DNA of 64,000 nt from the NCBI GenBank assembly GCA_023429845.1, contig JAEZCY010000207.1, positions 4,840 to 68,839 on the forward strand, given 5' to 3'. Position numbers and translations under genes: made by a program. Under the pieces are notes generated by a model, which made no database searches, was not told the origin of the DNA, and was given only the letters and a program-made list of their open reading frames with translations. Below, piece by piece: positions 43,218-50,887 of the stretch. Positions within the stretch are counted from its first letter, which is position 1. Each line of letters begins with the position of its first letter. The DNA is from Acidobacteriota bacterium (GTDB taxonomy: Bacteria > Acidobacteriota > Vicinamibacteria > Vicinamibacterales > Vicinamibacteraceae).

Positions 43218-43547
43218 CTAGTGAATGGGGTCGCCGGACCACCCGGGCGCACCCTGCTTCTGCGACTCCGTAAACGCCCGCAGGTGCTCCTGCAGCGCCG
43301 CGATCATCGTCGGGATGAACGGCACGGGCACGACGATGCGCGCCTTCACCGGGGCGGCGACGACGTGGTCGCGCTCGGCGGCCTGGACGTCCTGCGGCGA
43401 CAGCGGCTGCACCTCGCAGAACGTCAGCGTGAAGTCGAACGGCGTGTTGGCCACCGCACAGAAGTTGGCGTACACCCGCCCGACGTCCGTGTCGTCGGCG
43501 GGCACGATGGTGAAGTTGATCTGGCGCGACTCGGGCGTCTGGCTCAT
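43218..43547 (-). CDS. DUF3467 family protein
   Basis: A 109-residue small cytoplasmic protein with the family pattern NFTIVPADDTDVGRVYANFCAVANTPFDFTLTFCEVQPL and RIVVPVPFIPTMIAALQEHLR. The function is not known. It starts five bases after the lexA stop and is almost certainly cotranscribed with lexA. Whether it joins the SOS response is open. Confidence 0.82.
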   Translation of the reverse strand: MSQTPESRQINFTIVPADDTDVGRVYANFCAVANTPFDFTLTFCEVQPLSPQDVQAAERDHVVAAPVKARIVVPVPFIPTMIAALQEHLRAFTESQKQGAPGWSGDPIH

Positions 43548-43552
43548 GGGCG

Positions 43553-44158
43553 TCAGTATCGCCGCATCACGCCGATCACGACGCCTTGCACCTGAACTTC
43601 CGCCGCTGGCACCACGATGGGCGCCATCGTCGGGTTGGCCGGCTGCAGGCGCACCTGATCCTGTTCGCGGTAGAACTTCTTCAACGTGACGTCGGACCCT
43701 TCGAGCAGCGCGATCACCATCTCGCCGTTCGACGCGGTCTTGCGGTCCTCGACGATCACGAAGTCGCCGTCACGAATCTGCTCGTCGATCATCGAGTCGC
43801 CCTTCACCCGCAACACGTAGGTGTCGCGCTTGCCGACGAGCGCCTCTGGTACGGTGATCGTCTCGCTGCCCGTGATGGCCTCGATGGGCCGCCCGGCAGC
43901 GACGTAGCCGAGCAACGGCAACTCGAGCGCGCGCCCGCCGATACGCGCAGGGATGAGCTCGACCGATCGGCTGCGGTTCCATGCGCGCTTGATGAACCCC
44001 TTCTCCTGCAGGTTCGTCAGGTGCTTGTGCACCGTGGCAAGCGACGACAGGCCGAAGCGACGTCCGACTTCTTCCAGGCTCGGCGCATAGCCGTGCTGCT
44101 GGATGAAGTCGTTGAGGTAGTCGAGGATTTCGCGCTGACGTTTGGTGAGCGGCTGCAC
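43553..44158 (-). CDS. lexA: SOS repressor LexA
   Basis: 201 residues. An N-terminal winged helix (LTKRQREILDYLNDFIQQHGYAPSLEEVGRRFGLSSLATVHKHL) is followed by the self-cleaving S24 domain. The cleavage bond is Ala88-Gly89 (VAAGRP), the nucleophile is Ser122 (GDSMID) and the general base Lys160 (VTLKKF). The GTG at 44158 is chosen because it gives the standard MQPLT-type start and length, with GGAG 9 bases upstream; the frame runs much further upstream without conservation. No operator of a known LexA class is recognisable in its promoter. Confidence 0.95.
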   Translation of the reverse strand: MQPLTKRQREILDYLNDFIQQHGYAPSLEEVGRRFGLSSLATVHKHLTNLQEKGFIKRAWNRSRSVELIPARIGGRALELPLLGYVAAGRPIEAITGSETITVPEALVGKRDTYVLRVKGDSMIDEQIRDGDFVIVEDRKTASNGEMVIALLEGSDVTLKKFYREQDQVRLQPANPTMAPIVVPAAEVQVQGVVIGVMRRY

Positions 44159-44217
44159 GATGGCGTCTCCAGAGGCGAGCGGCAGGCCACGGCCCGACAC
44201 TGGGCACGCGCTGGTGG

Positions 44218-44247
44218 AGCGTAGTGCAAATAAAAAGCGAAAGTCAA
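44218..44247 (-). promoter_or_regulatory. Candidate lexA promoter
   Basis: On the minus strand TTGACT (44242-44247), an 18-base AT-rich spacer and TACGCT (44218-44223). The stretch 44226-44240 is strikingly AT-rich for this genome. No palindrome matching the enteric or Gram-positive LexA box was found. Confidence 0.4.
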
Positions 44248-44296
44248 GCACGCCGGCCAAATCCACGGTGCTAGACTCCAAAGCCTCAGTGGATCG

Positions 44297-44926
44297 ATGC
44301 AGACACCGCTGAACTCGCCTGGACTCGCTCGCGCCGCGCTCGTCGGCGTCCTCGTGCTCGGCATCTGTGCCGGCGCACACCCGTGCATTCCGACAGGCGT
44401 GGCGCGCGCGGCGGAGGCCGAGCAGGACGGCGTGGCCGCTGCCGACCGCATGCAACAGAAGCTCGAGACCATCGTCCGCTTCGGGGCGATCCCGCGACTC
44501 GAAACACAGAGCACCGTCATCGAGGAAGGCGAAGTGAACGCCTACCTCGAGCACCACCTCCGAGCGGAGGTGCCGCCAGGCATTGCTGCGCCGACGCTGC
44601 GCATCCACGGCGACAACCTGCTCAGCGCGACGGCCACGCTCGACCTCGACGCGATGAACGCGAGCCGGCCGCCTGCCGAGGGCCTCGACCCGTTGCGCCT
44701 GCTCCGGGGCCGGTTTCCTGCACGGGTGGCCGGGCGGCTGGTCACGGAGAACGGAAGCGGCCGCTTCCAGCTCGAATCGGCCGAACTCGGCGGCATCCCG
44801 CTGCCCGTCGCGGTCGTCACGCAACTCGTGCGTCAGTACGACGTGGACCTCGACGCCCCGTTCGACCTGCCGTCGGCGATCCGCGAGATTCGTGTCGAGC
44901 CCGGCCAGGTGACAGTGCTGCAGTGA
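44297..44926 (+). CDS. Secreted protein of unknown function, coupled to recG
   Basis: 209 residues with an N-terminal signal sequence (AALVGVLVLGICAGAHPC). The rest is soluble with no recognised domain; TVIEEGEVNAYLEHHL and the end (SAIREIRVEPGQVTVLQ) look conserved in style. It resembles lipid-binding or DUF-type periplasmic proteins, but I cannot place it. It overlaps recG by four bases (GTGA) and diverges from lexA, so its start region shares the lexA control region. A recG link would be unexpected for an exported protein; simple operon sharing is the cautious reading. Confidence 0.65.
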   Translation: MQTPLNSPGLARAALVGVLVLGICAGAHPCIPTGVARAAEAEQDGVAAADRMQQKLETIVRFGAIPRLETQSTVIEEGEVNAYLEHHLRAEVPPGIAAPTLRIHGDNLLSATATLDLDAMNASRPPAEGLDPLRLLRGRFPARVAGRLVTENGSGRFQLESAELGGIPLPVAVVTQLVRQYDVDLDAPFDLPSAIREIRVEPGQVTVLQ

Positions 44927-47022
44927 GTGCGGCGGACACGATCGAGGCCCCGCTGGCCACGTTGCCAGGCGTCGGTCCGACACGCGCCGCCGCGCTGGCG
45001 TCGGCTGGCCTGCACACGGTCGAGGATCTGCTCCTCCGATTCCCGCTTCGCTACGAGGACCGCGGCCATATCGTCCCGATCGCGCAGCTGCGCCCCGGCC
45101 CCGCGACGGTCGCCGGCGAAGTGATCGAGGCGCAGCTCAAGCCGACGCGTCGGCCGCGCTTCACCGTGTTCGAGCTCGCCGTGCGCGACAGCACCGGCAC
45201 CGCGCGCGCCGTGTTCTTCAACCAGCGGTTCCTGGCGCAGGTGTTCCGGCCCGGCCAGCAGGTCGTCCTGCATGGCAAGGTGGAGTGGAACAGCCAGGGT
45301 GCGCAATTCCAGAGTCCGCAGTACGAGTTCGTGGACCTGGAAGGTGCGGAGGAGGGGAGCAGCGTTCACACGGGACGCATCGTGCCGGTCTACGAGCGCG
45401 TTGGACCGCTGACGCCGAAGCTGCAGCGCGACCTCGTCGCCCGCGCGCTCGAGCGACTGCCCGGGGCCATTCCGGATCCCCTGCCGCTCGAGGTGCGTCG
45501 CGCCCGCGGACTGCCGTCACGGCGGGAAGCGCTGCTCGACACGCATTTCCCGCCGGAAGGCACCAGCGTCGATCAGCTCAACGCGTTCCGCACGCCCGCG
45601 CAGGTGCGCCTGATCCTCGAGGAGTTCGTGCTCTTCCAGCTCGCGCTCGCCGACCAGCGCGCGCGCGTCGTCACGGTCGCCAAGCCGCACCGCATCGTGG
45701 TGTCGGAGGCCACGCGCGAGCAGGCGCGCCGCGTCCTGCCGTTCACGCTGACACCGGGTCAGAAGCAGGCGCTGCGCGAGATCGTGGAGGATCTGCAGCG
45801 CCCCACGCCGATGAACCGTCTGCTGCAGGGCGACGTCGGCGCGGGCAAGACCATCGTCGCACTGCTGGCTGCGGTCGTCGCCATGGCCAACGGTTTGCAG
45901 GTCGTGCTGATGGCGCCCACGGAGTTGCTCGCCGAGCAGCACGCGCGCACGGTTGGCCAGAGGCTCGCCGGCACGCCATTCCGCGCCGCCCTGTTGACGG
46001 GCAGCCAGCGCAGCGCGGCGCGCAGGGATGCGCTCGCGGCCATCGCGGCGGGGCAGGCGGACCTCGTCGTGGGCACGCATGCGGTGCTGGAGGATCCGGC
46101 CATCTTCAACAGGCTCGGTCTCGTGATCATCGACGAACAGCATCGCTTCGGGGTGGGCCAGCGGGCGCGCTTGCGATCGAAAGGGCGACAGCCGGACGTG
46201 CTCGTCATGACGGCAACGCCGATTCCGCGCACGCTCACGCTCACCGCGTATGGCGACCTCGACGTGTCGGTGATCCGTGACCTCCCTCCAGGCCGCCATC
46301 CCGTCCAGACGACGGCGCGCCCCGAAACGCGGCGCGACGAAGCCTACGCGTTCGTGCGTGAGCAGGTGGCCGAAGGCCGGCAGGCCTACGTCGTGCTGCC
46401 AATCATCGAGGACAGCGACAAGCTCGACGTCCGGGCGGCGATCAGCATGGAGGAGGATTTGCGGCACGGCGCGCTTGCCGGATTGCGCCTGGGCCTGCTG
46501 CACGGCAAGCTGAAGTCGGCCGACAAGCAGGCCGTGATGCAGGCCTTCGTGGCCCGCGATCTGGACGTGCTCGTCACGACCACGGTGATCGAGGTCGGCG
46601 TGGACGTCGCGAACGCGAGCGTGATGGTGGTGGAGCATGCCGAGCGCTTCGGGTTGGCGCAGCTGCACCAGTTGCGGGGCCGCGTTGGACGGGGCCCGTC
46701 GCGCAGCTACTGCATCCTGCTGTTCGAGCGGCCGCTCAGCGAGGACGCTCGTGAGCGGCTGAAAGCCATGACGGACACGACGGACGGCTTCGTGATCGCC
46801 GAGCGTGATCTCGGCATTCGCGGTCCCGGCGACATGTTCGGCACGCGGCAGGCCGGCATGCCGACGTTGCGTATCGGCGACCTGCGGCGCGACCAGGACC
46901 TCATGGCCGACGCCCACGTGCTGGCGCGCGACCTTGTCGGGCGCCTGCCGCCCGACGCGCCGCCGCGGCGACTCGCGCGCCAGGCGTGGGTTGGTCGCTT
47001 CAACCTGGCACAGGTCGGGTGA
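44923..47022 (+). CDS. recG: ATP-dependent DNA helicase RecG
   Basis: A 699-residue branch-migration helicase acting on stalled forks and Holliday junctions. The N-terminal wedge/OB domain (TLPGVGPTRAAALASAGLHTVEDLLLRFPLRYEDR) is followed by SF2 motifs: LLQGDVGAGKT (Walker A), IIDEQHRFG (DExH), TATPIPRTL, and motif VI (QLHQLRGRVGRG). The C-terminal DMFGTRQAGMP is typical. GTG at 44923 gives the standard length and overlaps the upstream gene; the open frame further 5' is a shadow. Confidence 0.96.
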   Translation: MSAADTIEAPLATLPGVGPTRAAALASAGLHTVEDLLLRFPLRYEDRGHIVPIAQLRPGPATVAGEVIEAQLKPTRRPRFTVFELAVRDSTGTARAVFFNQRFLAQVFRPGQQVVLHGKVEWNSQGAQFQSPQYEFVDLEGAEEGSSVHTGRIVPVYERVGPLTPKLQRDLVARALERLPGAIPDPLPLEVRRARGLPSRREALLDTHFPPEGTSVDQLNAFRTPAQVRLILEEFVLFQLALADQRARVVTVAKPHRIVVSEATREQARRVLPFTLTPGQKQALREIVEDLQRPTPMNRLLQGDVGAGKTIVALLAAVVAMANGLQVVLMAPTELLAEQHARTVGQRLAGTPFRAALLTGSQRSAARRDALAAIAAGQADLVVGTHAVLEDPAIFNRLGLVIIDEQHRFGVGQRARLRSKGRQPDVLVMTATPIPRTLTLTAYGDLDVSVIRDLPPGRHPVQTTARPETRRDEAYAFVREQVAEGRQAYVVLPIIEDSDKLDVRAAISMEEDLRHGALAGLRLGLLHGKLKSADKQAVMQAFVARDLDVLVTTTVIEVGVDVANASVMVVEHAERFGLAQLHQLRGRVGRGPSRSYCILLFERPLSEDARERLKAMTDTTDGFVIAERDLGIRGPGDMFGTRQAGMPTLRIGDLRRDQDLMADAHVLARDLVGRLPPDAPPRRLARQAWVGRFNLAQVG

Positions 47023-47582
47023 TGCGCATCATCGGCGGCACGTTCAGGGGGCGCCCGCTGCAGGCCCCGACATGGGACGGTCTCCGTCCGACGTCCGACC
47101 GGCTGCGCGAAACGCTTTTCAACGTGCTCGCGCCGCGGATCGATGACGCCCGCGTGCTCGACGTGTGCGCGGGGACCGGCGCGGTCGGCCTCGAGGCGCT
47201 GAGTCGCGGTGCGTGCTGGGTGACGTTCGTGGAGCGGGACCGTCGGGCCGTCGCTCTCATCGAGGCCAACCTGCGTCGCTGTCAGGTGAGCGAAGGCTAT
47301 ACTATCGACCGCCGCGATGCCCTGGCGCGTGCCGTCGTGTTCCAGGGCGGACCCTTCGACGTCGTGTTCCTCGATCCTCCCTACACGCAACGCTCCCTGG
47401 AGGCGTGGCTGCACGTCGCGGCGGCGCACGTCGCCCCGGACGGCGTGGTCGTGCTGGAACACGCCAGCCGCACGCTGGCGCCGTCGGAGGGCGCAGGTCT
47501 CGTGCGCACCCGGACGCTCGCGCAGGGCGACAGCACCGCGACCTTCTACGTGCGGCACGACGAAGGAGCGCCGGATGCCTGA
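47022..47582 (+). CDS. rsmD: 16S rRNA (guanine966-N2)-methyltransferase
   Basis: A 186-residue SAM methyltransferase. MRIIGGTFRGRPL starts the family, DVCAGTGAVGLEALSRGA binds SAM, and LDPPY is the catalytic motif for N2 methylation. Its ATG shares one base with the recG stop, and it overlaps coaD by 8 bases, the usual rsmD-coaD arrangement. Confidence 0.95.
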   Translation: MRIIGGTFRGRPLQAPTWDGLRPTSDRLRETLFNVLAPRIDDARVLDVCAGTGAVGLEALSRGACWVTFVERDRRAVALIEANLRRCQVSEGYTIDRRDALARAVVFQGGPFDVVFLDPPYTQRSLEAWLHVAAAHVAPDGVVVLEHASRTLAPSEGAGLVRTRTLAQGDSTATFYVRHDEGAPDA

Positions 47583-48063
47583 CGCACGGCGGGCCATCAT
47601 CGCGGGGTCGTTCGACCCGCTGACCAACGGCCACCTCGACGTGATCGTCCGCGCACGGGCGGTATTTGCCCACGTGGTCGTGGCCGTGCTCGTCAACCCG
47701 GGGAAGACACCGCTGCTGTCCCTCGACGATCGGGTCGCCGTCGTCAGGGACACGCTGGCCGACGATGCCGCCATCGAGGTCGTGGCGTTCGATGGACTGC
47801 TCGTGGACGCGGCCCGGGCGCATGGTGCGACGGTGGTCGTCCGCGGCCTGCGCAGCGTGTCCGACTTCGAGCAGGAATGGCCCATGGCGCGGATGAACGC
47901 CGCGCTGCTGCCCGGTCTCGAGACCGTGTTTCTGCCGGCCGCCCCCGAGTGGGGCCACGTCAGTTCCACGCTGGTGCGGCAGATCCATGTGCTCGGCGGC
48001 GCCATCGAGGCGTTCGTGCCGCCCGCAGTCGTGTCGCGTCTTCGCGGCGCGGACCGCACGTAG
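47575..48063 (+). CDS. coaD: Phosphopantetheine adenylyltransferase
   Basis: A 162-residue enzyme of coenzyme A synthesis, adding AMP to 4'-phosphopantetheine. IAGSFDPLTNGHLDVI carries the nucleotidyltransferase (T/H)xGH motif; VRGLRSVSDFEQEW and VSSTLVRQIH complete the active site. AAGGAG (47562-47567) precedes the ATG, which lies inside the rsmD end. Confidence 0.96.
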   Translation: MPDARRAIIAGSFDPLTNGHLDVIVRARAVFAHVVVAVLVNPGKTPLLSLDDRVAVVRDTLADDAAIEVVAFDGLLVDAARAHGATVVVRGLRSVSDFEQEWPMARMNAALLPGLETVFLPAAPEWGHVSSTLVRQIHVLGGAIEAFVPPAVVSRLRGADRT

Positions 48064-48148
48064 GGCGCGGCGGCCGGGGCGCCCGCGCACAGTGTGGCAG
48101 GGCGGACGTCACCGGTCCGCTGGCGCATGCAGGAATAGAGAGCAGCCG

Positions 48149-49354
48149 ATGCTTGCCAATCGCACTACCCGAATCGCTTCGTCACCGACGATGAAGGGGC
48201 TCGTCGCCGCTGAACGGCTGCGGCGGTCGGGCGCCGACGTCGTCGATCTCAGCGCCGGCGAACCGGACTTCCCGACGCCAGACCACGTCAAGGCGGCCGC
48301 GCATGCGGCAATCACGGCCGACTTCACCAAGTACACGGCCAACTCGGGCACCAGCGAGCTGAAGCAGGCGATTCTGGCGCGTTACAAGGCGGACTACGGC
48401 GTCGACTACGACGAGCGTGAGGTCATCGTGTGCGCCGGCGGCAAGCAGGCCCTGGTGAACGCGGCGCTCTCGGTGTTCGGTCCGGGCGACGAGGTGATCA
48501 CGCATACGCCGGGGTGGCCGACGATCGTCGAACAGATCAAGCTGGCCGACGCCACGCCGGTGATCGTCCGGTGCTCGCCCGAGGATGGCTTCGCTCTCAC
48601 GGCGAAGCCCTTCATCGACGCCATCACCCCTCGCACCCGCGCCATCGTCATCAACTCGCCGGTCAATCCGACGGGCGCGCTGATCAGCGAGGCCGACATG
48701 GCGGCCATCGCCGACGCGGCGGCCCCTCGCGCCATCTGGGTGATCCTCGATCTCTGTTACGAGAAGTTGATCTACGACGCGGTGCCGCACAACCTGCCGC
48801 GCGTCCTCGGCGAGCGCATGCGCGACCGGACCATCCTCACCGGATCGACGTCGAAGGCATACGCCATGACGGGCTGGCGGTGCGGGTGGCTGCTTGCCGC
48901 CGCGGACGTCGTCGCGGCATCGAACGCCATTCAGAGCCACTCGACGAGCAACGCCTGTTCGATCACGCAGAAGGCTGCGGTCGCCGCGCTGACGGGGTCG
49001 CAGCAGTGCGTGGCCGACATGCTCGACGAGTATCGCCGTCGCCGCGACCTGATTCTGGCGCGCCTCACGACCGACCCGCGAGTGACGTGTGCGGTGCCGG
49101 CCGGCGCGTTCTACCTGTTCGTCGATGTGTCCCGGTTGCTGTCGCCAGATGGTCTCCGCACGAGCGCCGACTTCTGCCAGGCGCTGCTCGAGGACAGGCA
49201 CGTGGTGGTGACGGCCGGTGAAGCCTTCGACGCCCCCGGGTTCTTCCGGCTGTCGTATGCGGCGTCGACCGAGCGGCTCGAGGAAGCGGCACGTCGTGTT
49301 CACGCGTTCATCGCCGACGTGGACGGCGGCCGCTACGCAACGCGGACGGACTGA
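48149..49354 (+). CDS. Class I pyridoxal-phosphate aminotransferase (aspartate-type)
   Basis: A 401-residue aminotransferase of the AspB/AspC group. Motifs: LSAGEPDFPTPDHV near the N-terminus, VINSPVNPTGALI, and the PLP-binding Lys in STSKAYAMTGWR. It could act on aspartate, aromatic substrates or prephenate; the I-gamma subfamily has several specificities. The ATG at 48149 starts the conserved sequence (NRTTRIASSPTM). It follows coaD after 85 bases and precedes the GlcD-like gene by 32. Confidence 0.9.
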   Translation: MLANRTTRIASSPTMKGLVAAERLRRSGADVVDLSAGEPDFPTPDHVKAAAHAAITADFTKYTANSGTSELKQAILARYKADYGVDYDEREVIVCAGGKQALVNAALSVFGPGDEVITHTPGWPTIVEQIKLADATPVIVRCSPEDGFALTAKPFIDAITPRTRAIVINSPVNPTGALISEADMAAIADAAAPRAIWVILDLCYEKLIYDAVPHNLPRVLGERMRDRTILTGSTSKAYAMTGWRCGWLLAAADVVAASNAIQSHSTSNACSITQKAAVAALTGSQQCVADMLDEYRRRRDLILARLTTDPRVTCAVPAGAFYLFVDVSRLLSPDGLRTSADFCQALLEDRHVVVTAGEAFDAPGFFRLSYAASTERLEEAARRVHAFIADVDGGRYATRTD

Positions 49355-49386
49355 CGCACCCACGTGGTCGTCTCACCTCTCCTTGC

Positions 49387-50799
49387 ATGAGCACGCCTGC
49401 CGAGCCCTACGGTGTCGTGGACGACGCCTTCATCGCTGACCTGCACGCGGCCGTCGGCGCCGAACACGTGCGCACCGACGACGAGGCACGGCTCGCGTAC
49501 GGCACCGATGCCTTGAAGCAGGGGCGCCCGGCCGACGTCGTGGTGTGGCCGGGCAGCACGGCTGACGTCTCGGCTGTGCTGCGAGCCTGCACTGCGCGTC
49601 GCGTCCCTGTCGTGGCACGGGGCGCGGGCACCGGCTACACCGGCGGGGCCGTGCCGTCGTACGGCGGGGTGGTGCTGGCGCTGTCGCGCCTGAATCGGAT
49701 TCTCGAGATCGACGAGCAGAACCTGCTCGCCGTGGTGGAACCGCACGTCATCACGGGCGACCTGCAGACGGCCGTCGAGGCCGTCGGGTTGTTCTATCCT
49801 CCCGACCCGGCCAGCCTCACCACATCCACCATTGGCGGCAACGTCGCCGAATGCGCGGGCGGCCCGCGCGCCTTCAAGTACGGCGTCACGAAGCGGTACG
49901 TGCTCGGGCTCGAGGCCGTGCTCGCGTCCGGCGAGGTGATTCACACCGGCGGCAAGTGCGTGAAGGACGTGGTGGGTTACGACCTGACGCAGCTGCTCGT
50001 CGGGTCGGAGGGCACCCTGGCGGTGATCACGCGCGTCATCCTGCGGTTGGTGCCGATGCCGCCGACGCGGGTGACGCTCCGCGCCACGTTCGCCACCATT
50101 CGCGGCGCAGTCGATGCCGTCACGAACCTGATACGTGCGCGTGTGGTCCCGTCGGCGCTCGAGCTGATCGACGGCGACTCGCTCGACGCGGTCGCCGAGA
50201 ATCTCGGCACGCGAGCTCTTGCGCCAGAAGGCACAGGCGCCGTGCTGCTCCTGGAAGTGGACGGCCTGGACGAGGCCGTGCGCGAGGAGGGGTGGCGCGT
50301 GGCGCAGGCGTGTCGCGATGCAGGCGCGACCGAGGTCCTCATCCCGACCGACGCCCACACGCGTCAGCAGCTGTGGCACGTCAGGCGGTCGCTCTCGCTC
50401 TCGCTGCGCGTGCTCGCGCCGCTGAAGATCAACCACGACGTGGTGGTGCCGAAGGGGCGCGTCCCGGAACTCTTCGACCTCATCGCGCAGTTGCGCGTCT
50501 CGTCACCGGGCGTACGTATTCCGTGCTTCGGTCACGTGGGCGATGGCAACATCCACGTCAACCTGATGCTCGACCCCGCCGACGCGCACGCCGTCGCGGC
50601 GGCCCGGCGGGCCGAGCGGGCGCTTTTCGAAGGTGTGGTGGCGCTCGACGGCTCGATCAGCGGAGAACACGGCATCGGTTTCTCGAAGCTGCCGTTCGTG
50701 CCGCTTGTGCTGTCGTCGGTGGAGATCGACTTGCAGCGGCGCGTCAAGGCCGCGTTCGATCCACTGAACATCCTCAATCCCGGGAAGATGTTCCCCTGA
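49387..50799 (+). CDS. FAD-linked oxidase, GlcD family
   Basis: A 470-residue VAO/PCMH-fold flavoprotein, like the glycolate oxidase GlcD or D-lactate dehydrogenase subunits. The FAD domain shows VVVWPGSTADVSAVL, ARGAGTGYTGGAVPSYGGVVL, TIGGNVAECAGGPRAFKYG and GGKCVKDVVGYDLTQLLVGSEGTLAVIT. The C-terminal domain has CFGHVGDGNIHVNLM and GSISGEHGIGFSK. No GlcE or GlcF genes are adjacent, so the electron acceptor and precise 2-hydroxyacid substrate are unknown. Confidence 0.9.
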   Translation: MSTPAEPYGVVDDAFIADLHAAVGAEHVRTDDEARLAYGTDALKQGRPADVVVWPGSTADVSAVLRACTARRVPVVARGAGTGYTGGAVPSYGGVVLALSRLNRILEIDEQNLLAVVEPHVITGDLQTAVEAVGLFYPPDPASLTTSTIGGNVAECAGGPRAFKYGVTKRYVLGLEAVLASGEVIHTGGKCVKDVVGYDLTQLLVGSEGTLAVITRVILRLVPMPPTRVTLRATFATIRGAVDAVTNLIRARVVPSALELIDGDSLDAVAENLGTRALAPEGTGAVLLLEVDGLDEAVREEGWRVAQACRDAGATEVLIPTDAHTRQQLWHVRRSLSLSLRVLAPLKINHDVVVPKGRVPELFDLIAQLRVSSPGVRIPCFGHVGDGNIHVNLMLDPADAHAVAAARRAERALFEGVVALDGSISGEHGIGFSKLPFVPLVLSSVEIDLQRRVKAAFDPLNILNPGKMFP

Positions 50800-50887
50800 G
50801 CGAGGCGATTCGACATTGGAAATCGGACATGCCCGATGTCTCGAAGCGCCCGACGTCGTCGAGCATTTCACATTTCGAATTGCCCAT
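50800..50887. other. Short convergent intergenic region with imperfect inverted repeat
   Basis: 88 bases between the GlcD-like gene and the ArnT-like gene. It carries degenerate, partly self-complementary units such as ATTCGACATTGGAAAT and ATTTCGAATTGCCC, of the same general style as the octamer loci but too divergent to assign with confidence. Confidence 0.35.

Noticed and set aside
44218..44250. A LexA box at the lexA promoter
   Set aside because: Neither CTG-N10-CAG nor GAAC-N4-GTTC is present, and no convincing palindrome was found, so no operator is called.
44159..44983. Long N-terminal extension of lexA
   Set aside because: The extra 270 or so residues lie antisense to the secreted protein upstream of recG and are not LexA-like. 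The GTG at 44158 gives the standard 201 residues.
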